A stretch of DNA of 64,000 bases. Origin: F1-120-MAGs118 sp013360535. GTDB lineage: Bacteria; Planctomycetota; UBA1135; GCA-002686595. The notes under the pieces were generated by a model, which did no database searches, had not been told where the DNA came from, and worked only from the letters and a program-made list of their open reading frames with translations. Location: assembly GCA_026647215.1 (NCBI GenBank), contig JAPKHC010000020.1, forward strand, positions 1 through 64,000. Reading direction: 5' to 3'. Shown here in pieces: positions 52,233-63,515 of the stretch. How positions within the stretch are numbered: position 1 is the stretch's first letter; each line of letters starts with the position of its first letter. The translations under genes and the position numbers were made by a program.

Positions 52233-53213
52233 CTACTTCGGGGCGGCGAGGCGGCGCTCGAGCGCGGGGAGTCCTGAGAGCACGAGCTTGCCTGCGACGG
52301 CGAGGCTCGCCTCGCTGCACTTGTCGAGCGTGTCCTCGTGCGTGTGCCAGTACGCGTTCTTCGGGCCGTACTCGAAGTCGATCAGGTCGAGCGAGGGGAT
52401 GCCGACCTCGAGGAACGAGAGGTGGTCGTCGGCGATCGGCTGGCGGCTCGTCGAGAGGTGCTTCTCGAGGCCGGCGGAGCGCGCGGAGCTCGCGAACAGC
52501 TCGTACAGCCATGCCGTCGAGTACTCGTCGCGCTCGATCTTGAGGTCCTTGTCGCCGACCATGTCGATCACGATCGCGGCCTTCACGCGCGCTCGCTCGT
52601 TGCGGACCTTGAGCTGCGCGGCGTGGTGCTTCGAGCCGTAGCGGTTGTCGGGATCCTGCCAGTAGGAGCGCACGGCCTCCTCGCCGTCGACGAACAGGAA
52701 GCGGTAGGCGACGTCGCGTGGGCCGGCGGCGGCGAGGCCGCGCGCGAGCTCGAGCAGCACGGCGGTGCTCGACCCCGCGTCGTTCGCGCCGACGAACGGA
52801 AAGTCGAAGCGCTTCGTGTCGAAGTGCGAGATGAGCAGAACGAGCGGGGCCTCGGCGCCGCCCTTGGCCGCGAGATCCGCGTAGACGTTCGAGAACTCGA
52901 CTTCTCCCGACGGCGTCACCGCCTTGAAGGGCTCGCGCACGGGCTCGAGGCCGGCCGACTTCAGTTCCGCCTCGAGCCACTTGCGTGTCGCCTCGAGCGA
53001 AGCGCTCCCGGCGGGACGCGGACCAAAAGCGACTTGCTTCTCGAGGTCACGCCAGGCGCGCGCGGAATCGAACTTCACGTCGACGGGCGGCGGAGGAGTG
53101 GGAGCTTGCGCAGGGGTCGAGCCCGCGTCGGGGCAGCTCGAGAGGCCGAGGCCCGCGAGAGCGGCGGAAAGCGAGAGCGCAAGGTGGGCGAGGCCGCGGC
53201 GGGAGGGGCGCAT
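52233..53213 (-). CDS. M28-family peptidase / glutaminyl cyclase-like lipoprotein
   Basis: 326 residues. Signal peptide with LSSC (Cys27) at the cleavage site suggests a lipoprotein. M28/QC motifs: SHFDTK (129-134), GANDAGSSTAVLLEL with Asp145, FVDGEEA with Glu178/Glu179, YGSKHH, IDMVGD and WHTHEDT near 300. Together these match glutaminyl-peptide cyclotransferase-like enzymes more than general aminopeptidases. The ATG at 53213 follows TACGCT by 9 nt; in-frame ATG at 53255 is rejected. Confidence 0.88.
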   Translation of the reverse strand: MRPSRRGLAHLALSLSAALAGLGLSSCPDAGSTPAQAPTPPPPVDVKFDSARAWRDLEKQVAFGPRPAGSASLEATRKWLEAELKSAGLEPVREPFKAVTPSGEVEFSNVYADLAAKGGAEAPLVLLISHFDTKRFDFPFVGANDAGSSTAVLLELARGLAAAGPRDVAYRFLFVDGEEAVRSYWQDPDNRYGSKHHAAQLKVRNERARVKAAIVIDMVGDKDLKIERDEYSTAWLYELFASSARSAGLEKHLSTSRQPIADDHLSFLEVGIPSLDLIDFEYGPKNAYWHTHEDTLDKCSEASLAVAGKLVLSGLPALERRLAAPK

Positions 53214-53222
53214 GACGGCGCC

Positions 53223-53228
53223 AGCGTA
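53223..53228 (-). promoter_or_regulatory. Candidate -10 element (TACGCT)
   Basis: On the minus strand, ends 9 nt before the ATG at 53213; no Shine-Dalgarno is present. Confidence 0.35.
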
Positions 53229-53427
53229 GCCGTTGCGCTTCGGGAGCGTCCACACCGGCGGCGCGGGGCGTTTCCTCGATTCGGGACGGCCGAGGGGCCT
53301 GCGGAGGCACGAGTTGGGGGGCGAGCGGAGCGGCCGGCGCGCTCGCGCAAGGCCCCGGCGGGGAGCGCCCGATCAAGGAGCTGGAGCGTCGGCGGCGCGC
53401 GGTGCGCGCCCTCCCGACCCAACCCCG

Positions 53428-55470
<2,043 letters not shown>

Positions 55471-55473
55471 GCC

Positions 55474-56580
55474 GTGTTCCGGATCGAGGCGGATCGCGAG
55501 CGCTTTCGCGAGATCGTCCGCGGTCGCATCCGCAGCGACCTGCGGCGCTACTTGTCGACGCCGGAGCTGCTCGCGAAGCACGCGGGCAAGACGGTGAGCG
55601 TGCCGCTGCCGCAGATCGAACTTCCGCACTTCGAGTTCGCGAACGAGGACGATGACGGCGTCGGGCAAGGGCAAGGCGCGCGAGGCGACGCCCTGTCCGA
55701 AGGGGGCGAGGGCGAGCCGGGCGAAGGCGCGGCGGGCAACGCAAACGCCGAACACGCCGTCGAAGTCGAGGTCGAGCTCGAGGAACTGGCGGAAATGCTC
55801 GGGCGAGAGCTCGGATTGCCGCACGTCGAGCCGCGCGGCCGACGCGAGATCGAGAGCGACGCGGGCCGCTACAACGGAGTGCGCTCGTCCGGTCCCGACT
55901 CGTTGCGCCACTTCCGGCGCACCTTTCGCAGCGCCCTGCGCCGCACGATCGCGTCGGGGCAGTGGGATCCCGAACATCCGCGTGTCGTCCCGCAGCGCGA
56001 GGACTTCCGCTTCAAGAGCCGCCGTCCGGCTCCCGTGCCCGACAGCTCGGCCGTGGTCTTTCACATGATGGATGTGTCCGGTTCGATGGGGCGCGAGCAG
56101 AAGGAGATCGTGCGCATCGAGGCGTTCTGGATCGACACGTGGCTGCGCAGCCAGTACCGCAACCTCGAGGTCGTCTATCTCGTGCATGACGCGACCGCGA
56201 AGCAGGTCGACCACGACACGTTCTTCCACCTGCGCGAGTCCGGCGGCACGCGCATCAGCTCGGCCTACGAGCTGTGCCTCGACCTGATCCGCTCGCGCTA
56301 TCCCGCCGACGAGTGGAACATCTACCCGTTCCATTATTCCGATGGCGACAACTGGTCCGCGCGCGACACCGAACGTTGCGTCTCGCTGTTGCGCGACGAG
56401 CTGCTCCCGCGCGTGAACCAGTTCTGCTACGGGCAGGTGCGTTCGGCCTACGGCTCGGGCCAGTTCAAGAAGGACCTCGACCACGCGTTCCTCGGCGACG
56501 ATCGGGTGGTCACGACGAACGTCGCCGAGCGCGACGAGATCGCCGACACGTTGCGCGCTTTCCTCGGAGCGGGGCGGTAG
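55474..56580 (+). CDS. yeaH: DUF444/YeaH protein with VWA-like domain
   Basis: 368 residues, GTG start 3 nt after the prkA stop. An N-terminal helical segment and an acidic/Gly-rich linker (~55-95) lead to a von Willebrand-like domain with DVSGSMG (~204-210), the metal-adhesion motif, and GGTRISSAYEL (~266). It accompanies PrkA and SpoVR in most genomes and may be a partner or substrate. The distance of its neighbours (3-5 nt) implies one operon. Confidence 0.92.
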   Translation: MFRIEADRERFREIVRGRIRSDLRRYLSTPELLAKHAGKTVSVPLPQIELPHFEFANEDDDGVGQGQGARGDALSEGGEGEPGEGAAGNANAEHAVEVEVELEELAEMLGRELGLPHVEPRGRREIESDAGRYNGVRSSGPDSLRHFRRTFRSALRRTIASGQWDPEHPRVVPQREDFRFKSRRPAPVPDSSAVVFHMMDVSGSMGREQKEIVRIEAFWIDTWLRSQYRNLEVVYLVHDATAKQVDHDTFFHLRESGGTRISSAYELCLDLIRSRYPADEWNIYPFHYSDGDNWSARDTERCVSLLRDELLPRVNQFCYGQVRSAYGSGQFKKDLDHAFLGDDRVVTTNVAERDEIADTLRAFLGAGR

Positions 56581-56585
56581 TGGCG

Positions 56586-57887
56586 ATGGATGGCGCACGA
56601 CGGTCGCAGTCGAGCCTGCCGCCGAACTTGCGGCGCTGGGCAGCGGAAATCGAGCGTGACGCGCGCTCGCGCGGGCTCGACTTCTTTGCGCTCGACTTCC
56701 GCTGGCTCGACGCCGCGGACGTCAACGGGCTCGCCGCCTACGGTGGTTTCCCCGTGCGCGCGCCGTCGTGGCGTTTCGGCATGGAGTACGAGCGCCTGTC
56801 GAAGACGCATGCGTGGGGCCTGTCGCGCATCTACGAGCTCGTGATCAACACCGACCCGGTGGTCGCGTACCTGGTGCGCTCGAACTCGGAGAGCGAGCAG
56901 AAGCTCGTGATGGCGCATGTCTGCGGGCACGCCGACTTCTTCCGTCACAACGCTTGGTTCGCGTCGACCGATCGCGGGATGCTCGACACGCTGGCGCAGC
57001 ATGCGGTGCGAGTTCGCCGCGAGATCGAGCGGCACGGCATCGAACGTGTCGAGCGCTTCCTCGACCTGTGCCTGAGTCTCGACACGCTCGTCGATCCTTA
57101 CGACGAGCTGCGCCGCAGCCTGCGCAAGTCCGCCGCGGGCGGCGCCATCACGGCTCCGACCTACGACGTGCTCGGATTCCTCGCGGAGAATGCGCCGCTG
57201 GAGGACTGGGAGCGCGAGCTCATCGCTCAAGTTCGCGCCGAGGCGCGTTACTTCCTGCCGCAGCGGCTCACGCGCATCATGAACGAAGGCTGGGCCTCCT
57301 TCTGGCACTCGCGCATCCTCACGGGAGGTGTGCTCGACTCCTCGGAGATCGTGGACTTCGCCGACTGCCACAGTGGCGCGACCCAGCAGGCTCCGGGTCG
57401 GCTCAATCCCTACAAGCTCGGCATCGAGCTCTGGCGCCATGCGGAAGCGCGCGGCGAGGATCTCTTCAAGCTGCGGCGCGCGCACAATGACGCGTCCTTC
57501 GTCGACCTGCTGCTCGACGACGAGTTCGTCGCGCACCACGCGCTGTTCGTGCACCAGAAGAACGCGCGCACCGGCAAGCAAGAGATCGCCGACCGCAGTG
57601 CGGCGAAGGTGCGCGAGCGCCTGCTTACGCAACTTGCGTGGGGCGGCCTGCCGCGCATCGAGCTCAGTGGCGTCGGCGATGGGCGCGCGCTCGAGCTCGT
57701 CCATCGCCACGACGGCCGCGACCTCGATTTGCAGAAGGCGAGCGACACGCTGCAGCGGGTTGCGACGCTCTGGAAGCGACCGGTGCGGCTCGCTACTCGC
57801 CTCGAGGGTGTCGCGAAGCGGCTGGTGTGGTCGGAAGGCACGTTCGAGAGCGTGGACGTGACCGAGTCCGCGCCGGATCCGGCGTGA
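56586..57887 (+). CDS. spoVR: SpoVR family protein
   Basis: 433 residues. Family motifs are clear: GGFPVRAPSWRFGMEYERLSK, THAWGLSRIYELVINTDPVVAYL, MAHVCGHADFFRHN, MNEGWASFWHS and a LNPYKLGIELW helix. Function unknown; usually in a cluster with PrkA and YeaH and not restricted to spore-formers. Start: ATG at 56586; a GTG at 56580 overlaps the yeaH stop and is an alternative. Confidence 0.93.
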   Translation: MDGARRSQSSLPPNLRRWAAEIERDARSRGLDFFALDFRWLDAADVNGLAAYGGFPVRAPSWRFGMEYERLSKTHAWGLSRIYELVINTDPVVAYLVRSNSESEQKLVMAHVCGHADFFRHNAWFASTDRGMLDTLAQHAVRVRREIERHGIERVERFLDLCLSLDTLVDPYDELRRSLRKSAAGGAITAPTYDVLGFLAENAPLEDWERELIAQVRAEARYFLPQRLTRIMNEGWASFWHSRILTGGVLDSSEIVDFADCHSGATQQAPGRLNPYKLGIELWRHAEARGEDLFKLRRAHNDASFVDLLLDDEFVAHHALFVHQKNARTGKQEIADRSAAKVRERLLTQLAWGGLPRIELSGVGDGRALELVHRHDGRDLDLQKASDTLQRVATLWKRPVRLATRLEGVAKRLVWSEGTFESVDVTESAPDPA

Positions 57888-57907
57888 CGCGCTGCCGCAC
57901 CGCGTGG

Positions 57908-57913
57908 TAGAGA
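57908..57913 (+). promoter_or_regulatory. Candidate -10 element (TAGAGA)
   Basis: Ends 7 nt before the GH127 ATG at 57921. GTGACG sits 18 nt upstream as a possible -35. The final base deviates from TANNNT. Confidence 0.3.
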
Positions 57914-57920
57914 GGCGCGC

Positions 57921-60446
57921 ATGAAACGCGCTGCCATTCTGCTGCTTTCGCTCGCCTGCGGTTGTGCGACCCCGGGAACGAACGAGGTCGCGAACCCTGC
58001 GAACGTCACGGTCACGCTCGTCGAGCACTTGCCGACAGTGCGCGCGAACCGCTGGTACGGTGGTCATCGCGCGCCGCTCGAGGTGCAGCCGCTCTCGAAA
58101 CTGCCGCTCGGTGCTGTCGAGGCGCGCGGTTGGCTGCGGGAGCAGCTCGAGCTGCAGATGGAGGGGTTTCACGGCCATCTGGGCGAGATTTCGCCCTTCC
58201 TGCGCAAGCCGGGCAACGCGTGGCTGAGCCCGACGGGCGAAGGCGACCACGGGTGGGAGGAAGTGCCGTACTGGCTCAAGGGTTTCGGCGACTGCGCCTA
58301 CTTGCTCGGCGACGAGGTCGCGATCGCGGAAGCGCGCATCTGGATCGAAGCCGCGCTCGCGAGCCAGCGTCCCGACGGCTTCTTCGGCCCACGCGGCAAC
58401 GGCGCGAAGTCGACGGTGTCTTCGACCGACGGTGAGTGGGACCTGTGGCCCAACATGCCGATGATGGACGCGCTGCGCAGCTGGCACGAGCACTCCGGCG
58501 ACCCGCGGGTGCTCGAGTTGCTCGCACGCTACTTCCGTTGGCAGCTCACGCTGACCGACGCGCAGTTCGTTCCGCCTTACTGGCAGCACCTGCGTGCCTG
58601 CGACAACTTGTGGAGCGTTTGGTGGCTGCACGACCGCACGACGGACGAGGCCCTGCGCGCCGACCTGTACAAGCTCGCCGAGAAGATCCAGCGCTGCGCC
58701 GCGCGCTGGGAAGACGGCGTGATCGACTGGCACAACGTCAACGTGCTCGAGGGCTTCGGCGGGCCGACGTGGTACGCGAGCTACTCGCACGACGAACGCC
58801 AGCGCAGCGCCGCCGAGCGCAACTTTCGCGAATTCCGCGAGAAATATGGCCAGGTTCCCGGCGGACTGTTCGGCGCCGATGAAGTCGCGCGACCCGGCGC
58901 GACCGATCCGCGCCAAGCCGTCGAGACCTGCGGCATGGTCGAGTTCCTGTTCTCCTGCGAGCGGCTCCTGCTCGTCACCGGCGATCCTGTGTGGGCCGAC
59001 CGGCTAGAGGACGTCGCGTTCAACAGCTTGCCGGGTGCGCAGACGCCGGACCTGAAGGCGCTGCGGTATCTGAGCGCGCCGAACATGGCCGTCTCCGATC
59101 GCCGCTCGCACAACCCCGGCATCATGAACTCGGGTCCCATGTTCTGCTTCGATCCGAACGATCACCGCTGCTGCCAGCACAACGTCGGCCATGGCTGGCC
59201 GTACCTCGCGCAGCACCTGTGGATGGCGACGGCGGACGATGGCCTCGCGCTGATGGTGCCGCTCGCGAGCCGCGTGAAGGCGAAAGTGGGGGAGCAAGGC
59301 CGCGAAGTCGAATTCGAGTGCTCGAGCGACTATCCGTTCCGCACGGAGGTCGCCGTGCGTGTCGTGCGCGCGAACGGCGAGCGTTTCCCGCTCGTGCTGC
59401 GGCTTCCGGGTTGGGCCTGTGGCGGCACGGTGATGCTCAACGGCCACGAAGTTCCCGCGGAGGTCGTCGCCGGCCGTTACTTGCGTCTCGAACGCGAGTG
59501 GAACCCCGGCGATGTGCTCGACGTGAACCTGCGCACCGAACTGGAACTGGTGCGTTGGGACGACAACAAGGGCGCGGTGAGCGTGCAGCGTGGACCGCTG
59601 ACCTACGCGCTCGGCATTCCCGAACGCGTCGAACGCTCGGGTGGCACGGACGCTTGGCCGGCCTTCGAGTACTTTCCCGCCGCGCCGTGGAACTACGCGC
59701 TCGAGCTCGGCGACAGCTCGCCGGTCGTGCGCGAAACCCACGGAGAAATCAGCGATCTGCGCGAGGTGTGGACGCTCGAGCACGTGCCCTCACGTCTCGT
59801 CGTGCGCGCTCGCAAGGCGCCGGGCTGGAAGCTCGACGAGCACGGCCTCGTCGCGCGCCTCGTGCCGAGCCCCGTCGTCGCGGACGCGCAGGTCGAAGAG
59901 GTCGAGCTTGTCCCGATGGGCGCCGCACGGCTGCGCATCAGCGCCTTCCCGGTCGCTGGGGCCGGTTCCTCAGGACTGGACTGGCCGATGCCGCCCGCCT
60001 CGCCGCATCCCGACTGGAAGGTCACGGCCTCGCACTGCTTCGGCTCCGACACTCCGCTCGCCTGCCTCGATGGTGCGGTGCCCCTGACCTCCAACGACTC
60101 CACGATCGCGCGCCACACCTGGTGGCCCGAGAAGGGCAACGAGCAGTGGGTGCAGTACGACTTCCCTGCTCCGCTCCTCGTCGAGGAGTGTGAAGTCTAC
60201 TGGTTCGACGACACGCCCGGCGGCGGCTGCGCCGTTCCGCGCGACTGGCGCATCGAAGCCCTCGACGAATCCGGCGTTTGGCGCACGGTCGAGCCCTTCA
60301 TCAAGGACGAGCCTGCGCGCGACCGTTGGTGCTCGCTGTCGTTCTCCGCTCCTCTCATGAGCACTCGGTCCCTGCGCCTCGTCGCGTTGCTCGCCCCTGA
60401 CCGCTCCGCCGGCGTGCTCGAGTGGCGAGTGCAGCTCGCGGACTAG
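57921..60446 (+). CDS. GH127/DUF1680-type glycoside hydrolase lipoprotein
   Basis: 841 residues. Signal with CGCATP suggests a lipidated Cys14-16. The (alpha/alpha) barrel of GH127 (beta-L-arabinofuranosidase family) runs from ~45 to 640: GAVEARGWLREQLELQ, then Glu335-Thr-Cys337 and Cys417-Cys418 in HRCCQHN, the zinc and nucleophile cysteines of this family. The C-terminal ~120 residues resemble a discoidin-type carbohydrate-binding module. The sugar target is unknown. No polysaccharide-utilisation partners are nearby. Confidence 0.88.
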   Translation: MKRAAILLLSLACGCATPGTNEVANPANVTVTLVEHLPTVRANRWYGGHRAPLEVQPLSKLPLGAVEARGWLREQLELQMEGFHGHLGEISPFLRKPGNAWLSPTGEGDHGWEEVPYWLKGFGDCAYLLGDEVAIAEARIWIEAALASQRPDGFFGPRGNGAKSTVSSTDGEWDLWPNMPMMDALRSWHEHSGDPRVLELLARYFRWQLTLTDAQFVPPYWQHLRACDNLWSVWWLHDRTTDEALRADLYKLAEKIQRCAARWEDGVIDWHNVNVLEGFGGPTWYASYSHDERQRSAAERNFREFREKYGQVPGGLFGADEVARPGATDPRQAVETCGMVEFLFSCERLLLVTGDPVWADRLEDVAFNSLPGAQTPDLKALRYLSAPNMAVSDRRSHNPGIMNSGPMFCFDPNDHRCCQHNVGHGWPYLAQHLWMATADDGLALMVPLASRVKAKVGEQGREVEFECSSDYPFRTEVAVRVVRANGERFPLVLRLPGWACGGTVMLNGHEVPAEVVAGRYLRLEREWNPGDVLDVNLRTELELVRWDDNKGAVSVQRGPLTYALGIPERVERSGGTDAWPAFEYFPAAPWNYALELGDSSPVVRETHGEISDLREVWTLEHVPSRLVVRARKAPGWKLDEHGLVARLVPSPVVADAQVEEVELVPMGAARLRISAFPVAGAGSSGLDWPMPPASPHPDWKVTASHCFGSDTPLACLDGAVPLTSNDSTIARHTWWPEKGNEQWVQYDFPAPLLVEECEVYWFDDTPGGGCAVPRDWRIEALDESGVWRTVEPFIKDEPARDRWCSLSFSAPLMSTRSLRLVALLAPDRSAGVLEWRVQLAD

Positions 60447-60470
60447 CTTTCAGGCTCGAAACGTCCGAGG

Positions 60471-60665
60471 TCAGCGCGCTGAAGGAACGCCGGCGCGTTC
60501 GAGGATCTTCTCCATCAGGCACCAGTGCGTGACGGAGGATTGCAGCAGGTTGGCGCCGACGAAGGCAGTGAAGAGGAACCACCACGGGCTGACCCAGTGG
60601 CCGAGCGCGAGGGAGACGAGGACGAAAGTTCCGGCGATCGCGCGGATCAGGTAGTGCATCTGCAT
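60471..60665 (-). CDS. DUF2892-type membrane protein
   Basis: 64 residues: MQMHYLIRAIAGTFVLVSLAL opens a helix; HWVSPWWFLFTAFVGANLL is the second, followed by SSVTHWCLMEKIL. This matches YgaP-like membrane segments often fused to rhodanese domains; here it stands alone. Convergent with the GH127 gene. Confidence 0.8.
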   Translation of the reverse strand: MQMHYLIRAIAGTFVLVSLALGHWVSPWWFLFTAFVGANLLQSSVTHWCLMEKILERAGVPSAR

Positions 60666-60826
60666 GGCGAGGGGCTCCGCTGCATCCTCGGTTGGCCACG
60701 CGACGGTTCGCTACGAACTAGGGCCGAGAATCCGCGGAGAAACGGCGCTCGAAGTCTCGGCGGCGAAACTGCGCCCGTCGGCCCATGGGGAGGCGGCGCC
60801 GGATCTGGTCGACTCCAACGAGCAGC

Positions 60827-61459
60827 ATGGCCGACACTTCGAGCGAGGCGCAGGGCGCGAGGCAGTTCCAGGAACTGCTGCCGGCGGAGGTCCGCCGGGA
60901 GCTTGATACGAGCCGGGATTCGGCCTGCGGCTTGTGGCCGGACCTCTCGATCGCGTGGGTCAACCGTGCGTGGCAACGGTTTGGCGAGTCGAACGGCGCG
61001 GGCCGACGTGGCGTGTGGGGCGTCGGTCGATCGTTCCTCGACGGCGTCGGGACTCCGCTGCGCGAGTACTACCGCTCGCACCTGCTGGACGTGCTCGAGA
61101 GCGGGCACCCTTGGCAGAGCGAGTACGAGTGCTCGAGCCCCAGCCTCTTCCGCCTGTTCCGGATGAACGTCGAGAGCGTCGGAGATGCGCGGGCCCTGCT
61201 CGTGCGCCACCAGCGTGTCCTGCAGCGACCGCACGACCTCTCCTGCGTGCGTCCGCAGCCCGCGGACGCGCGCACGTACGTCGACGAACACGGCCTGATC
61301 GCGCAGTGCGTGCACTGCCGGCGCGTGCGCCGAGCAGGGCGGGCGGAGCACTGGGATTGGGTGCCGTTGTGGGTCGAGGCCGTGCCCGACCATGCGAGTG
61401 GCAGCCTGTGCCCGCAGTGCCTCGCGACGCGCTACCCCGACCTCGTGCGCTCGGCCTGA
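60827..61459 (+). CDS. PAS-like sensor protein with C-terminal Cys pairs
   Basis: 210 residues. A PAS-type core (ITWVNRAW-like SIAWVNRAWQRFGESNG, then WGVGRSFLDGV and EYYRSHLLDVLESG) spans ~25-140. The tail has QCVHCRR and SLCPQCLATRYP, two CxxC pairs seen at the end of many bacterial PAS and response-regulator proteins, probably a zinc site. No output domain, so signalling is presumably through protein contact. The ATG at 60827 is chosen; 60785 would add 14 residues. Confidence 0.7.
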   Translation: MADTSSEAQGARQFQELLPAEVRRELDTSRDSACGLWPDLSIAWVNRAWQRFGESNGAGRRGVWGVGRSFLDGVGTPLREYYRSHLLDVLESGHPWQSEYECSSPSLFRLFRMNVESVGDARALLVRHQRVLQRPHDLSCVRPQPADARTYVDEHGLIAQCVHCRRVRRAGRAEHWDWVPLWVEAVPDHASGSLCPQCLATRYPDLVRSA

Positions 61460-61468
61460 ACCCGCGCG

Positions 61469-62662
61469 TCACATGAAGTTGCGCGTGTGGAGGCCGCTCA
61501 GGCCCGCGGCGTCGTCGGCGGAGAAGCCGAGCTTGCGCAGGCGCATGCGGCGGCCCGCATCCATCTGCGCCACGAGATCGACCACGGCCGCGTGACCGCG
61601 CGCGATCGCAGCGGGCTCAAAACTGCCCGCCGCGAGCAGCACGAGCGCGTCGAAGACCTCCTCGTTGAGCCCGGCGGTGCCGCGCAGCACATCGTGGCGC
61701 TCGCGCACGGCAGACGCGAGGCGCGCGAGCAGCGTGGGCTCGTGCCGGACGCGTTCGGCCAGATGGCCCATCGCGAACGCGACGTGCCGGGCCTCGTCCG
61801 CAGCCACGAGACGCATGAGCTCGGCTGTGCAGCGGTCCGGTGCGTGCTCACGCAGGAACGTGAGCAGGTGGACGAACGTGCCTTCGCCGAGCACGCCGAG
61901 CAGCAGCGCCGCACGGTCGAAGTCCGGCTCTTCGACGAGCGTGCGCAACGACGCCTGCCCGCCGGTCGTCGAGAGCCCGAGTTCCGTGCGCCGCAGCGCC
62001 GCGCGGCGCGCGAAGACCTCGATATGGCGCGCTTCGTCGGCAGCTTGGAGCGCGAGCAGCTGCAGCACCTCGCGGAACTGCGGATGCACTTGCGTCGCGA
62101 AGCGCGCGGGCACGAGCAGCGCCGCTGTCTCGTTCTCGATCAGGTACGTGAGCACCGTGACGAGCGCGTCCTCGACCTCGTCGGGATGTTCGAGCGCGAC
62201 GTCCCAGGGAATCGCACTGCCCGGATCCCACTGCGCCGCCGCCGCGGCGCGGTACAGCTCCGGTGCGCTCGCGAACCAGGCTTCGTCGGCGGTCGCGAGC
62301 CGGAACGAGAACGGAGCGCCGCCCGCTTCGACGAGCGCGCCGCGCGCGGCGAGTCCCCAACGTTGCGACGGTCGCGCGGCGAGCTCGCTGGCCGGCGCGC
62401 GGCCTGCGCGTTCGGCGCCGACGCGGCGAGCGCCGTGCGCGGGACCGAGTTGGAGACGGAAACGACCGGAGCCGAGCTCCTCGACGCGGTGGCCGCGCCC
62501 GCGCGACCAGGCGGCGACCTGCGAGGCGAAGTCCGCGGATTCCGCGCGGATTTCGACGCTTTCGCCGGGGCTCAAGGAGCCGAGCTCGAGGGCGAGCAAC
62601 GTGCCCGCCCCGCTGTCGAAGGCGAGGAGCCCGAGCTCGAGCCTGCGCGACGGCGCGCTCAC
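61469..62662 (-). CDS. TusA-like / ferritin-like diiron fusion protein
   Basis: 397 residues. Residues ~5-75 look like a TusA-type fold (LSPGESVEIRAESADF, AAWSRGRGHRVEE), with a Ser at the DCG-type cysteine position (FDSGAG), so the sulfur-carrier cysteine is missing. The C-terminal ~250 residues are a four-helix ferritin-like bundle with ENETAAL, ADEARHIEVF, GEGTFVHLL and AADEARHVAF: four Glu and two His, a full diiron site. An oxygenase or oxidase of the AurF/ferritin-like type is possible. GTG start overlaps the upstream PhnD-like stop (GTGA). Confidence 0.75.
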   Translation of the reverse strand: MSAPSRRLELGLLAFDSGAGTLLALELGSLSPGESVEIRAESADFASQVAAWSRGRGHRVEELGSGRFRLQLGPAHGARRVGAERAGRAPASELAARPSQRWGLAARGALVEAGGAPFSFRLATADEAWFASAPELYRAAAAAQWDPGSAIPWDVALEHPDEVEDALVTVLTYLIENETAALLVPARFATQVHPQFREVLQLLALQAADEARHIEVFARRAALRRTELGLSTTGGQASLRTLVEEPDFDRAALLLGVLGEGTFVHLLTFLREHAPDRCTAELMRLVAADEARHVAFAMGHLAERVRHEPTLLARLASAVRERHDVLRGTAGLNEEVFDALVLLAAGSFEPAAIARGHAAVVDLVAQMDAGRRMRLRKLGFSADDAAGLSGLHTRNFM

Positions 62663-63504
62663 GCGGCGCCCATGCGCTCGAGGAACGGCGCGAGCCAGCC
62701 GAAGCGCTCGCAGGCGCGCTCGAGCGCTGCATAGCCGCTCGTTCGCCCTTCGCGCCACTGCTTGAGGCCTTCGAGGTCCATCAGCGGACGCACGGCCGGG
62801 TCGTCGTAGCGCATGCCGAACAGGAGCTCGCGGAAGCGTGCGACCGAGCCTTCGTCGACGCCGTCGAGCACCGTGAAGTTGCAGTGGTCGAAGGGTCCGG
62901 TCTGCGCGAGCACGCGCACGCTGCCGCGCGGCAGCGTGCCGTCCGCCGAGAACGCCAGATGATTGCCGTCGATCACGCACGCTGCGTCGACTTCGCCGCG
63001 CACCAGCGCCTGCGCCGCGAGCCGTTCGCCGCCGACGTGGTCGCCGTGCTTGCCGACGAGCACGTCGAAGCGGCGCACCTCGAAGTCGCGGCCCGGCTCG
63101 AGGCCGAGCGAGGCGAGGTGCTCGAGCGGAAGCAGCGTCGCCTGCGGCGAATCGCTCGCGCCGACGCCGATGACCCTTCCACGCAGATCCGCCGGGGTTT
63201 TCGGGCCTTCCTGCCGTACGAGCACGACGCTGGTGAGGTCACAGTCGGTGTCGCGCATGGCGATCGCACGCGCCTTGCGGCCGCGCGCGCGCGCGACACG
63301 CTCGGCCTCGATCCACGCCAGCGGCGAGTTCCACGCGACGTCGAAAGCGCCTGCGAAATGCTGCTCGACCTGGCGCTCGTAGTTGGTGTAGAGCACGTAG
63401 TCGAACTCGAGCCCGTGCAGCGCGAAGAAGCGCTGGAAGCCGTCCCAGATGGTGACGACTTTCGGGTCGTAGGCGACGGCGCCGAGGACGATGCGGTGGG
63501 TCAT
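62659..63504 (-). CDS. PhnD-like periplasmic binding protein
   Basis: 281 residues. Type II periplasmic-binding fold of the phosphate/phosphonate (PhnD/SsuA/transferrin-like) group: YDPKVVTIWDGFQRFF, FDVAWNSPLAWIEAER, TSVVLVRQEG, RVIGVGASDSPQATLLP and GEVDAACVIDGNHLAF. No signal peptide or lipobox is visible, and no permease or ATPase follows, so a cytoplasmic role is likelier than transport. Coupled by GTGA to the diiron fusion, and downstream of a flavoprotein. Confidence 0.75.
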   Translation of the reverse strand: MTHRIVLGAVAYDPKVVTIWDGFQRFFALHGLEFDYVLYTNYERQVEQHFAGAFDVAWNSPLAWIEAERVARARGRKARAIAMRDTDCDLTSVVLVRQEGPKTPADLRGRVIGVGASDSPQATLLPLEHLASLGLEPGRDFEVRRFDVLVGKHGDHVGGERLAAQALVRGEVDAACVIDGNHLAFSADGTLPRGSVRVLAQTGPFDHCNFTVLDGVDEGSVARFRELLFGMRYDDPAVRPLMDLEGLKQWREGRTSGYAALERACERFGWLAPFLERMGAA

Positions 63505-63515
63505 GGGAGGTGCGC

